Assembly (NCBI GenBank): GCA_937907705.1
Contig: CALCVP010000002.1
Location: 1-40,133, forward strand
Length of the DNA: 40,133 nt
Direction of reading: 5' to 3'
Source of the DNA: an uncultured Prevotella sp.
GTDB taxonomy: Bacteria > Bacteroidota > Bacteroidia > Bacteroidales > Bacteroidaceae
Shown here: positions 26,083-34,485 of the stretch, piece after piece
Position numbering within the stretch: the stretch's first letter is position 1
How the letters are laid out: each line of letters begins with the position of its first letter
The notes under the pieces: generated by a model
Databases searched by the model: none
The model's input: only the letters and a program-made list of their open reading frames with translations
What the model was told of the DNA's origin: nothing
Translations under genes and position numbers: made by a program

Positions 26083-26742
26083 ATGGCAAAAAAGAAGATT
26101 CTACTAACATGCTTTATCCTAATATTTTGTGTGAACGTTATTAATATTAATGCACAAAATATCTATACAAGGCAATTTACAGATACTAAACTGATAGAGA
26201 AAGCTGAGAAATGGGGCAAAAAGGGAAAATGGCGTAACGGATTTATGAAGGCAAATCCACATGAAAGCTTAAATATCACAGAATTCTATTTGCAATATAA
26301 GAAGAATCCCAAGCAATGGAAAGCTTTATTTCATTGGCTTGCTACAACGGATTTACTCTCCATTTCAAAGGGTAAGCATTCTATTCCAGGCTCTAATCTT
26401 GTTGCAAGTGTGGAAGATTCAAAGAATGAAGTTTTGTCCAAACGAACAAGTGAAAGCCATTATCATCACATAGATTTTCAGTATGTAGTAAAGGGCGTAG
26501 AACGCTTTGGCATATTGGAACATCATTCAAGCATACCTAATTGTAAATATAAGCCTGATGTTATTCATTATGATTATGACCTCGGTAAAACGAAATTCTA
26601 TGACTCTACAACAGATAAATTTTTTATATTCTTTCCATCAGATTGGCATATTGCAAAAATATGCAATGATACAAGTAACCAGAACATTAGAGTTATTGTG
26701 ATAAAGGTTGATTATATTAACTCATCTACAGAATTAAATTAA
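26083..26742 (+). CDS. Exported YhcH/YjgK/YiaL (DUF386) family protein
   Basis: The 219-residue product has a signal peptide (KKKILLTCFILIFCVNVI, cleavage after NINA at residue 24). The body carries the cupin-like family motifs: Glu124, His126 and His129 in ESHYHHIDFQYVVKG, Glu140 in VERFGI, and FFIFFPSDWHIAK with His179. These His/Glu residues line a metal site in family members. The family has been linked to sugar-acid or sialic acid metabolism and biofilm; most members are cytosolic, so the signal peptide is notable. I chose the ATG at 26083; the longer frame from 25960 runs through the pyk terminator hairpin. No sugar genes are nearby. Confidence 0.82.
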   Translation: MAKKKILLTCFILIFCVNVININAQNIYTRQFTDTKLIEKAEKWGKKGKWRNGFMKANPHESLNITEFYLQYKKNPKQWKALFHWLATTDLLSISKGKHSIPGSNLVASVEDSKNEVLSKRTSESHYHHIDFQYVVKGVERFGILEHHSSIPNCKYKPDVIHYDYDLGKTKFYDSTTDKFFIFFPSDWHIAKICNDTSNQNIRVIVIKVDYINSSTELN

Positions 26743-27086
26743 TAGATATTTGAAATACGTTAGATATTTATATGATAAAAACAATGTGTATAGTTTTCTA
26801 TTGAGCATTTAAATTTTGTGAATTATACGCAGTGTTTTTTTGTACCTTTGTTTCTTTGCCATATTCTCTGATAATATATGAAAATTACATGAGGATATTA
26901 CCTTTTATTGATGATATTTCACGAATTTTGTTTGCATATCTCAAGTATTTTGACGAATTTTGTAATACAGGTTTGCATATTTAATCTGAACTTTATGATT
27001 TTGATACCACTAAGTTAGCAATAAATGTACATGCAACTCTTTATACATAAATATTTATCAACTTAATTCTTCCAACGGGTTAATAT
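26743..27086. other. Intergenic region with imperfect direct repeats
   Basis: These 344 bp contain a -7 element (26843-26850) and two sequence blocks repeated in the same order. ACGAATTTTGT occurs at 26921 and 26953; GTTTGCATAT occurs at 26930 and 26971. A 31-codon ORF (26889-26984) overlaps them but looks like chance. No terminator was seen for the YhcH-like gene. Confidence 0.5.
26843..26850 (+). promoter_or_regulatory. Candidate -7 element for the glucosaminidase-LysM gene
   Basis: TACCTTTG matches the consensus. The nearest TTTG (26815-26818) is 24 bp upstream, a suboptimal spacing. The leader would be about 230 nt and includes the direct repeats. Confidence 0.35.
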
Positions 27087-28007
27087 ATGAATAAGAAAGT
27101 TATTTTCACTTTATTATTTTGCAGTGTAATTATTTTGCCCATTAAAGGGCAAATGAAATGGAATGAACGCTTTCAAAATTATATAGATCAATATAAAGAT
27201 TTGGCAATCGCCGAAATGCTGAAATATAATATTCCTGCGAGTATTACCTTGGCTCAAGGCTTATTGGAAAGTAATGCAGGAAGGAGTGAACTATCCCTTA
27301 AAGGGAATAATCATTTTGGTATAAAATGTCATGAATGGTTAGGAGCTACAACATATCATGATGACGATGAAAAACAAGAATGCTTTAGAGCTTATGATGA
27401 TGTTTATCAAAGCTATGAAGATCATAGCAAATTTTTAAACCATCATCAGCGGTATAAAAGTTTGTTCCAGCTAAAAAGAACTGACTATGTTGGTTGGGCT
27501 AAAGGATTAAAAAAGTGCGGTTATGCTACAAATCCTACATATGCAACAAAACTTATTAACATAATTGAACTATACAAGCTTCACCAATATGACAAGGCTG
27601 ATAAATATGACCGATTTATGGTGAAGCGTTCGGAAGTAAAAGAAGTTATACCAAACAACGGATTACATAGAATACATTTATATAATAAAAATTATTATGT
27701 CATTGTTCGTGAAGGTGATAGCTTTAAAACGTTAGCAAAAGAAACTGGTATTTCTTACAAAAAAATAGCTAAGTATAATGAGCGCAATAAAAACGACAAT
27801 TTAGCTGTTGGAGAAATTATTTACCTTAAGAAGAAACAAAATAAAGCAGATAAAGTTTATAAGCATAGATTGCATCGCGTAAAAGCAGGTGAAAGCATGT
27901 ATTCCATAGCACAATATTATGGCATCAGAATAAAAGCACTATACAAAATGAACCATATTCGACCTTCCTATGGCATTAAAGTCGGAGATGAACTGAAGGT
28001 AAGATAA
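27087..28007 (+). CDS. Secreted glucosaminidase with two LysM domains
   Basis: The 306-residue protein has a signal peptide (cleavage near IKGQ, residue 21). Next is a FlgJ-type beta-N-acetylglucosaminidase domain (about 30-165) with the catalytic Glu61 in AQGLLESNAGRS and the motif GNNHFGIKCHEW. Two LysM peptidoglycan-binding domains follow (about 208-250, YYVIVREGDSFKTLAKETG; and about 262-306, HRVKAGESMYSIAQYYG). It should cut the glycan strands of peptidoglycan in the periplasm. It stands 120 nt before uvrA and appears to be transcribed alone. Confidence 0.9.
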   Translation: MNKKVIFTLLFCSVIILPIKGQMKWNERFQNYIDQYKDLAIAEMLKYNIPASITLAQGLLESNAGRSELSLKGNNHFGIKCHEWLGATTYHDDDEKQECFRAYDDVYQSYEDHSKFLNHHQRYKSLFQLKRTDYVGWAKGLKKCGYATNPTYATKLINIIELYKLHQYDKADKYDRFMVKRSEVKEVIPNNGLHRIHLYNKNYYVIVREGDSFKTLAKETGISYKKIAKYNERNKNDNLAVGEIIYLKKKQNKADKVYKHRLHRVKAGESMYSIAQYYGIRIKALYKMNHIRPSYGIKVGDELKVR

Positions 28008-28127
28008 CTTTTATTGCCACTGAAAATATTATAGCTATTATGATAAATAGAATTATATAAACACAATCTAAATAGCTTATTAAACGTAATTTTATAAAAT
28101 GCTCCCCATAAAGAGATAAAATGAATT

Positions 28128-30959
28128 ATGAACGAATTTATAGAACTGAAAAATGTTAGAGTAAATAATTTAAAAAATATTTCTCTTAATATACCTCATA
28201 ACCAATTTATAGTCATTACAGGAGTTAGTGGGTCTGGAAAATCTTCTTTGGCATTTGACACATTGTATGCAGAAGGACAACGTAGATATGTTGAAAGCTT
28301 ATCAGCTTATGCTCGACAATTTTTGGGAAAAATGGGCAAGCCTGATTTAGATTACATAAAGGGGCTTCCACCTGCCATTGCTGTAGAGCAAAAGGTAAAT
28401 ACAAGAAATCCTCGATCGACTGTCGGAACAAGTACAGAGATTTACGATTATTTGAGAATGTTATTTGCTCGCATCGGACACACTTTTTCACCTATTAGTG
28501 GTATTGAAGTGAAGAAGCACACTATTGATGATGTCCTATCTGTAATTCAATCATTTTCAATTGGCACAAAATTTGTCATCTTATCAAAAATCAATTTACA
28601 CAATAATGCCACTTTAACGGCTCAACTTCAAATGTATCTTCAACAGGGGTATGCACGTATTTATCATAATAATGAATTCATAAAGATTGAAGAGCTTTTA
28701 AATAATGAAAATGAAATAGAAAATATCTCTAAAAAGCAATCTGAACTATATATACTGATAGATCGACTATCTGTTGATAATACTTCCAGTGTAATTTCAA
28801 GAATGTCAGATTCTCTGGAGACTGCTTTTTATGAAGGGAATGGCTGCTGTAGAGTTGTTTTTCTACCCGCTGGTATAAGTTATGATTTTTCTAATGAGTT
28901 TACGGCAGATGGAATGCATTTTGAAGTTCCAAGTGATAACATGTTCTCTTTTAATTCACCTATAGGTGCGTGCCCTACATGCGAAGGATTTGGAAGTGTT
29001 ATTGGTATTGATGAAAAGTTAGTTATACCCAACCCTACCCTAAGTGTCTATGATGGGTGCGTGCAATGTTGGCATGGTGAGAAGATGAAATTGTGGAAAG
29101 ATGAATTTTGTGTTAGAGCAGGAAAAAATGGTTTTCCAGTTTTCGAACCATACTATAAATTATCTGAGAAATACAAGAATTGGTTGTGGCATGGATTGCC
29201 ATCAGAGAAAAGCAAAACTAATGAGGATAAAGTTTGCATAGATGCTTTTTTTATGATGGTAAGAAATAATCAATATAAAATTCAATATAGAGTTTTACAA
29301 AGTAGATATCGTGGCAAAACTATCTGCCCAGATTGTAAAGGTACACGCCTTAAAAAAGAAGCTTTATATGTAAAGATCAATGGAAAAAATATAGGGAATT
29401 TAGTTGAAATGTCTATTTATCAATTAAAAAAATGGTTCGAAAATATAAAGTTAGATGCCACAGAATTGAAAATAGCAAAGCGCTTATTACAAGAAATAAA
29501 TAACAGATTACAATTCTTAATAGATGTTGGATTAGGCTATATCACATTAAACCGGGCTGCAAATACTTTAAGTGGTGGTGAAAGCCAAAGAATGAATCTT
29601 ACTACTACTTTGGGAAGCAGCTTAGTTGGTTCTCTTTATATATTAGATGAGCCAAGCATTGGTCTACATAGCAGAGATACTTTTAAACTTATAAGTGTGC
29701 TAAAAAGGTTACAGTCTTTGGGAAACACTGTAATTGTAGTTGAGCATGACGAAGATATAATCAAAGCAGCAGATTATTTGATTGATATGGGACCCTATGC
29801 AGGAAACTTGGGAGGGGAAGTAGTTTATGCAGGTACTTTAAAAAATTTAATAGCAGATAACGTTGTTACGAAATTCCCTAAAAGTTATACTATTCGTTAT
29901 CTTGCTGGTAAAGACAAAATACATATTCCAACATCTCATCGAAGATGGAATAAAAAAATTACAATTAAGGGGGCGTTGATGAACAATCTGAAAAATATTG
30001 ATGTCAGTATACCTCTGAATGTTCTTACAGTAGTAACAGGTGTTTCTGGATCTGGCAAATCCTCTTTAATAAGGGGTATTCTCTATCCAGCGTTGAAAAG
30101 AAAATTGGATGAAGTGGCTGATATTCCAGGTGAATTTAGTTCATTAGATGGAGATTGGAATTCTATTAAACACGTAGAAATAGTTAATCAAAGTCCAATT
30201 GGAAAAAGCTCTCGTTCAAATCCTGTTACATACGTTAAAGCTTTTGATGATATACGACAACTATTTGCAGAACAGCCATTGGCTCAGCAAATGGGACTTA
30301 CAGCTCAATATTTTTCCTTTAACACCGAAGGGGGAAGATGTGAGACCTGCAAAGGAACAGGCACTATAACTGTGGAGATGCAATTTATGGCAGATATAGA
30401 GTTAGTCTGTGATAGTTGTCATGGTAAACGTTTTAAAAAAGATATTCTTGAAGTTAAATATAGAGGAAAGAATATCAATGATATTTTAAATATGACTGTT
30501 CAAGATGCGATAACTTTTTTTGAAGAAAATAAGTTATTGGCTATTGCTAAGAAATTACAACCGTTAAGTGATGTTGGGTTAGGATATATAAAGCTTGGGC
30601 AGAGTTCTTCAACTTTGTCTGGCGGTGAAAATCAGCGAGTAAAATTAGCCTACTTCTTGGGACAGGCGAAAATACTCCCTACCCTTTTTATTTTTGATGA
30701 ACCCACTACAGGTTTGCATTTGCACGATATAAAAAAATTATTAGATTCTTTTGATGCGTTATTACGGAAAGGCCATACGGTTATAGTTATTGAACATAAT
30801 TTAGATGTTGCAAAATGTGCAGATTATATTATTGACTTGGGACCAGAAGGAGGTAATGATGGCGGGTATTTAGTTGCATTAGGAACTCCCGAAGAAATAG
30901 CTAAAAATAAGCGAAGTATAACAGGATATTATCTAAAAGAAAAATTAAATTTAAAATGA
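28128..30959 (+). CDS. uvrA: Excinuclease ABC subunit A
   Basis: UvrA is the damage-sensing ATPase of nucleotide excision repair and loads UvrB. The 943-residue protein has two ABC halves. The first Walker A is GVSGSGKSS (32-40), followed by the UvrB-binding/signature region with LSGGESQRMNL and LYILDEPSIGLH. The second half has another GVSGSGKSS, then the zinc module CETCKGTG...CDSCHGKR, LSGGENQRVKL and IFDEPTTGLH. An additional CPTC...CPDC pair lies in the first half. This fits the standard Bacteroidota UvrA. Its last 4 nt overlap the next gene (ATGA), suggesting translational coupling. Confidence 0.97.
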   Translation: MNEFIELKNVRVNNLKNISLNIPHNQFIVITGVSGSGKSSLAFDTLYAEGQRRYVESLSAYARQFLGKMGKPDLDYIKGLPPAIAVEQKVNTRNPRSTVGTSTEIYDYLRMLFARIGHTFSPISGIEVKKHTIDDVLSVIQSFSIGTKFVILSKINLHNNATLTAQLQMYLQQGYARIYHNNEFIKIEELLNNENEIENISKKQSELYILIDRLSVDNTSSVISRMSDSLETAFYEGNGCCRVVFLPAGISYDFSNEFTADGMHFEVPSDNMFSFNSPIGACPTCEGFGSVIGIDEKLVIPNPTLSVYDGCVQCWHGEKMKLWKDEFCVRAGKNGFPVFEPYYKLSEKYKNWLWHGLPSEKSKTNEDKVCIDAFFMMVRNNQYKIQYRVLQSRYRGKTICPDCKGTRLKKEALYVKINGKNIGNLVEMSIYQLKKWFENIKLDATELKIAKRLLQEINNRLQFLIDVGLGYITLNRAANTLSGGESQRMNLTTTLGSSLVGSLYILDEPSIGLHSRDTFKLISVLKRLQSLGNTVIVVEHDEDIIKAADYLIDMGPYAGNLGGEVVYAGTLKNLIADNVVTKFPKSYTIRYLAGKDKIHIPTSHRRWNKKITIKGALMNNLKNIDVSIPLNVLTVVTGVSGSGKSSLIRGILYPALKRKLDEVADIPGEFSSLDGDWNSIKHVEIVNQSPIGKSSRSNPVTYVKAFDDIRQLFAEQPLAQQMGLTAQYFSFNTEGGRCETCKGTGTITVEMQFMADIELVCDSCHGKRFKKDILEVKYRGKNINDILNMTVQDAITFFEENKLLAIAKKLQPLSDVGLGYIKLGQSSSTLSGGENQRVKLAYFLGQAKILPTLFIFDEPTTGLHLHDIKKLLDSFDALLRKGHTVIVIEHNLDVAKCADYIIDLGPEGGNDGGYLVALGTPEEIAKNKRSITGYYLKEKLNLK

Positions 30960-31609
30960 TAAAAGAATACAGTACTTATATATTTGATCTTGATGGGACT
31001 TTGTTGTCAACGTTGAACGACTTAACATTGAGTACAAATTATACGATGAGAACATTTCATTTCCCAGAATACAGTGTAGATGAAGTAAGAAACTTTGTTG
31101 GTAATGGTATTCCCAAATTAATTGAGCGAGCTATTCCAAATGGAATAAATAATCCTCACTATACAGATGCATATCAAAAATTTATAGAATATTATTTGGA
31201 GCATAAGTTAGACACTACAGTTCCATATGTAGGAATAGATCCTATGTTACAGGTGTTAAAGTCGCATAATAAGAAAATTGCAATTGTTAGTAACAAGTAT
31301 TGTGTAGCAACAGAGACTTTATGTAAGCACTTTTTTTCTAAGTATATACATGTAGCTATAGGTGAAAGTGCTAATGTCCGAAAAAAGCCAGCTCCAGATA
31401 CAGTATTGGAAGCTGTCAAACGACTAAATACAACGCTGGATGATGCTGTATACATCGGTGACAGTGAAGTTGATATCGAAACTGCAAAAAATTGTGGAAT
31501 ACCATGTGTCAGTGTATTATGGGGGTTTAAAGACAAAGATTTTTTAATTAAACATGGTGCGGAAACACTTATATCAAACCCCATGCAATTAGTTGAATGT
31601 ATCAATTAA
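30956..31609 (+). CDS. Phosphoglycolate phosphatase-like HAD hydrolase
   Basis: This 217-residue HAD subfamily IA enzyme has Asp11/Asp13 in IFDLDGTLLSTLND, motif II IVSNK, the motif III Lys in RKKPAPDTVLEAV and motif IV YIGDSEVDIETAKNCG. The pattern and length match Gph, which removes 2-phosphoglycolate, a by-product of DNA 3'-end repair. Overlap with uvrA makes a DNA-repair housekeeping role attractive, but substrate identity is inferred. No strong terminator follows; a 16-nt imperfect palindrome (31628-31643, core CAACGTTG) lies in the gap to the convergent pseudogene. Confidence 0.86.
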   Translation: MIKEYSTYIFDLDGTLLSTLNDLTLSTNYTMRTFHFPEYSVDEVRNFVGNGIPKLIERAIPNGINNPHYTDAYQKFIEYYLEHKLDTTVPYVGIDPMLQVLKSHNKKIAIVSNKYCVATETLCKHFFSKYIHVAIGESANVRKKPAPDTVLEAVKRLNTTLDDAVYIGDSEVDIETAKNCGIPCVSVLWGFKDKDFLIKHGAETLISNPMQLVECIN

Positions 31610-31665
31610 AAAGGTAAATCTTGGTGACTTACAACGTTGCAAGGACAATTTGGAATAGGTAGGCA

Positions 31666-32514
31666 TCATTCATGCTTTTTACTCACTGAATAATATGCCA
31701 TTTTTGCTATAACCGATTCGGTGTTTTCTACCGTCATCTTTGATTCATTACAAAATATGGCTATCAAGATAGGTTTGTCATTTGGCTGTTCTATGAATCC
31801 TATGTCATTTATGCCTCGATATAATCTTTGGGAATTCTTGCCTCCCGTGCCAGTCTTATGACCTATGATGGTAAGAAGTGTCAACTGGGCTGGAATACGA
31901 TTTTGTCCCGTCTTACATTCTGTCAAGCATTTATGAAGCCACTGTTTTCGTAAGTCATTTTTAGTACCAGCAATGCGTCTTTTGGGGTGGTATAGTTGTC
32001 TGAGCATCGTTAGACACATTCATGCATATCCGCTTCTGTCCATAGTACTTGACTGCCAAGTAGTTTATGTGTTTTTAAACGATTGTTCACGTATTTTGAC
32101 ACCCCATTTTTCAAATAGAATATCGCAAACATTATTGTCGCTTAGCCAAAGGGAGTATTGTAAAAACCCGGCAAGTGTAAGATTGACATTACCTTCTGGA
32201 TATTTCTCTCTCAAGGGACTGTATGTGTTTTCGTGCGACATTCCCTTCCCAACAAATATTCTTTCTTTTGTAGTGTCGTTGCCAGTAGAATCAAGCACGG
32301 CAAGAGCTTGGTATAACTTGTAAACACTCATCATCGAGAACCTTTTATCGGCATTGACACAACAAATGGTCTTGCCGTCATAAGATATATCGACTCCAAT
32401 GTGTGCTTGCCTGTTGCTCACAAAAGTCGCCACTTGCTTTTGTAAGAGATTGTTTGCACATGGTGTAAGCCATAGAATGATAATAGATACAATAAATATA
32501 GGACTTAACTTCAT
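31666..32514 (-). pseudogene. Broken class A beta-lactamase (CfxA/CblA-like)
   Basis: All four class A serine beta-lactamase signatures are present but in two frames. S-x-x-K is SVYK (Ser63, codon 32328-32326). SDN is in LWLSDNNVCD (125-127). The Glu166-region motif is TEADMH (Glu codon 32036-32034). KTG is in GHKTGTGG (31857-31849). The first 149 codons run 32514-32065 and the last 117 codons 32019-31666 in the same frame. The middle is readable only in the +1 frame, from a GGGG run (C run at 32102-32105) to an AAA run (T run at 31930-31932). That middle also holds an in-frame TAA (32012-32010). Two compensating indels plus a stop make the gene inactive. It has a signal sequence with a possible lipobox (LTPC, Cys19). 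If intact, the protein would be about 282 residues. Confidence 0.88.
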
Positions 32515-32539
32515 AAATTATCAAACTTTATATTCATCA

Positions 32540-32547
32540 CAAAAATA
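32540..32547 (-). promoter_or_regulatory. Relic -7 element of the beta-lactamase gene
   Basis: On the minus strand this reads TATTTTTG, an exact TAnnTTTG match 26 bp before the start codon. No TTG is seen at -33. Confidence 0.35.
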
Positions 32548-32589
32548 TCGTTTTTGGCTGGTTATAGAACTTTTTACAATGAAATAGAC

Positions 32590-33354
32590 TTACCTTGTAG
32601 TGATATGAAAACATCCTTGCTTCACTTCATATTTTATATAGCAACGTTTATGTTTTCTCAAATCATTTAGCACTTCACTCAAAATCCATTTCAGTGTATC
32701 ATTTTGTACTTTACGCCTATTTTTTTTATCTGGATCTTGTATTGTTTTGTATCGATTATAACAAATATCAAACGTTGTACCATATAAATGACACGAGTTT
32801 TGAGTAGCATTACCATTATACGTTCTAAGTTTCAATATGTCTTCTTGGGACCGCAAAACACTTGTTACTATGATTTGGTGCAAAGGTATATTCTTAATTT
32901 GCAAACTGTCATAAAAAGTTTTACCAATATCGTTAAGTAAAATAGCTGCACGGGGTATCAAATATGGTATACTATTTTTTAATTTGTCAACATGAAAATA
33001 TGGGCATGCACCTATGTATACTAATTCATTTTTACGCATCTCTGCATCTTGTCGATTTTCTACAGGTTTGACTCCATATTTATATGCTGTTGCCAGCTGG
33101 ACATTTTGACTATCAGGAAATGCTTCATAAAAATGTGGCACACTGTATATTCTGCTTTTAATAACTTGACCTCTTGAATTGAAAAATATGGTAAGGTCAT
33201 TATCTGAATCTGTTGTGGACTTAATATCTTTATTTTGATTGCTATTGATAAAATGTCTTTCTTTTGCTATATTAGGAAACATACACCGTAATATTGCAAG
33301 CAATATTACTATAATAGAAAAATATGCAAGATATTTATTTTTGGTAATTTTCAT
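32590..33354 (-). CDS. DUF5715-like membrane-anchored protein with LAS/M15-like motifs
   Basis: The 254-residue protein has one N-terminal hydrophobic helix (about 10-28), which is a signal anchor or signal peptide, so the domain should be periplasmic. The C-terminal half contains SCHLYGTTFDI (Ser187, His189, Asp196), matching the S-x-H-x-x-G-x-x-x-D zinc motif of M15/LAS peptidoglycan peptidases. It also has the upstream Arg in VTSVLRSQ (Arg168) and a late Glu243...His250 (YEVKQGCFHI) where such enzymes carry their catalytic Glu and third ligand. The overall sequence resembles Bacteroidota DUF5715 proteins. A peptidoglycan D,D- or L,D-peptidase role is inferred from these residues only. It shares a short divergent promoter region with phoH. 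Confidence 0.72.
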   Translation of the reverse strand: MKITKNKYLAYFSIIVILLAILRCMFPNIAKERHFINSNQNKDIKSTTDSDNDLTIFFNSRGQVIKSRIYSVPHFYEAFPDSQNVQLATAYKYGVKPVENRQDAEMRKNELVYIGACPYFHVDKLKNSIPYLIPRAAILLNDIGKTFYDSLQIKNIPLHQIIVTSVLRSQEDILKLRTYNGNATQNSCHLYGTTFDICYNRYKTIQDPDKKNRRKVQNDTLKWILSEVLNDLRKHKRCYIKYEVKQGCFHITTR

Positions 33355-33378
33355 AGAAAATCTTCATTTTAATTAGCA

Positions 33379-33386
33379 CAAAGATA
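33379..33386 (-). promoter_or_regulatory. Candidate -7 element for the DUF5715-like gene
   Basis: On the minus strand this reads TATCTTTG, an exact -7 match 25 bp before the start codon, without a clear -33 element. Confidence 0.4.
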
Positions 33387-33419
33387 TTAAAAAAATAGCG
33401 AAATATCGAAAGCTTTTTG

Positions 33420-33427
33420 TAATTTTG
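33420..33427 (+). promoter_or_regulatory. Candidate -7 element for phoH-purC
   Basis: TAATTTTG followed by C matches the consensus exactly, 25 bp before the TTG start of phoH. The -33 region lacks TTG. It supports the TTG start because it leaves a short leader only. Confidence 0.45.
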
Positions 33428-33451
33428 CAAAAAATTAATTGAAAAAGAGCA

Positions 33452-34426
33452 TTGATAGAAAAGCATATTGTCTTAGAAGACATTGATCCTGTAATCTTAT
33501 ATGGAGTAAATAATGCACATATACAGATTATAAAGGCACTATTTCCTAAGTTGCGAATAGTGGCAAGAGATAACGTTATGCGTGTATTAGGAGATGAGGA
33601 GCAGATGACTGCTTTTGAAGAGTGCATAGAAAAAATACGGCTTCATGTATTAAGATTTAATTCCATTCAAGATAAAGATATAATAAATATTGTAAAAGGC
33701 AACAAGACAGATGAAGAGTTTGTAAAGGATGTTGTTGTTTACAATTTATCTGGTAAACCTATTAAAAGTAAAAGTGAAAATCAACAAAAAATGATAGACG
33801 CTTATGCAAAAAATGATATGATATTTGCAGTAGGTCCTGCAGGTACGGGAAAAACATATTTAAGTATAGCGTTAGCAGTAAAAGCTTTAAAAGAAAAAGC
33901 TGCAAAGAAAATTATACTAAGTAGACCTGCTGTAGAAGCTGGCGAAAAATTAGGTTTCTTACCAGGGGATATGAAAGAAAAAATAGATCCTTATTTGCAA
34001 CCTCTTTATGATGCCCTTGAAGATATGATACCGGCAGTTAAGTTGCAAGATATGATGGAAAAACATATCATCCAAATAGCACCTTTAGCATTTATGAGAG
34101 GAAGGACACTAAATGATGCAATTGTAATTCTTGATGAAGCACAGAACACCACTTCTGCACAAATTAAAATGTTCCTTACACGCATGGGATGGAATACGAA
34201 AATGATAATTACAGGTGACCTTACTCAAATTGATTTACCACATGGCACAGCAAGTGGGTTAGCAGAGGCAATGCATATTTTACAGGGTGTAGAAGGTATA
34301 TCTTTTGTAAAAATGGGAGGAAAAGACATCATAAGGCATAAATTGGTTTCACGCATTGTGAAAGCGTATGAGAAGCAAGATGCTATACATAGAAATGCAC
34401 TTGGAAAGGACAATACCAAGAAATAG
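33452..34426 (+). CDS. PhoH-like ATPase
   Basis: This is a cytosolic P-loop ATPase of 324 residues. An N-terminal KH-like segment (about 1-100, EKHIVLEDIDPVILYGVNN) is followed by the PhoH domain. Walker A is GPAGTGKT (128-135) and Walker B is VILDEAQNTT (Asp228, Glu229). The motifs LSRPAVEAGEKLGFLPGD and ITGDLTQIDLP are also present. The family is linked to RNA metabolism, often with YbeY, but its exact role is unsettled. Translation appears to start at a TTG: the frame is closed 12 nt upstream by a stop codon, no ATG precedes the conserved EKHIVLED, and the next ATG would delete it. purC follows after 59 nt. Confidence 0.9.
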   Translation: MIEKHIVLEDIDPVILYGVNNAHIQIIKALFPKLRIVARDNVMRVLGDEEQMTAFEECIEKIRLHVLRFNSIQDKDIINIVKGNKTDEEFVKDVVVYNLSGKPIKSKSENQQKMIDAYAKNDMIFAVGPAGTGKTYLSIALAVKALKEKAAKKIILSRPAVEAGEKLGFLPGDMKEKIDPYLQPLYDALEDMIPAVKLQDMMEKHIIQIAPLAFMRGRTLNDAIVILDEAQNTTSAQIKMFLTRMGWNTKMIITGDLTQIDLPHGTASGLAEAMHILQGVEGISFVKMGGKDIIRHKLVSRIVKAYEKQDAIHRNALGKDNTKK

Positions 34427-34485
34427 CCTATATAGTTTATCCCGATTTAATAAAAAGACTTTAATAAAAATTTAAAATAACGACA

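Noticed and set aside
26889..26984. 31-codon ORF as a leader peptide
   Set aside because: No biased codons or attenuator-like stem follow it, and it overlaps repeated non-coding blocks, so it is probably chance.
31628..31643. Near-palindrome with CAACGTTG core as a terminator
   Set aside because: The stem is interrupted, the loop would be absent and no T run follows; kept only as a note under the neighbouring gene.
31666..32019. Independent 117-aa gene
   Set aside because: It is the C-terminal part of the broken beta-lactamase (contains KTG) in the same frame as the N-terminal fragment.
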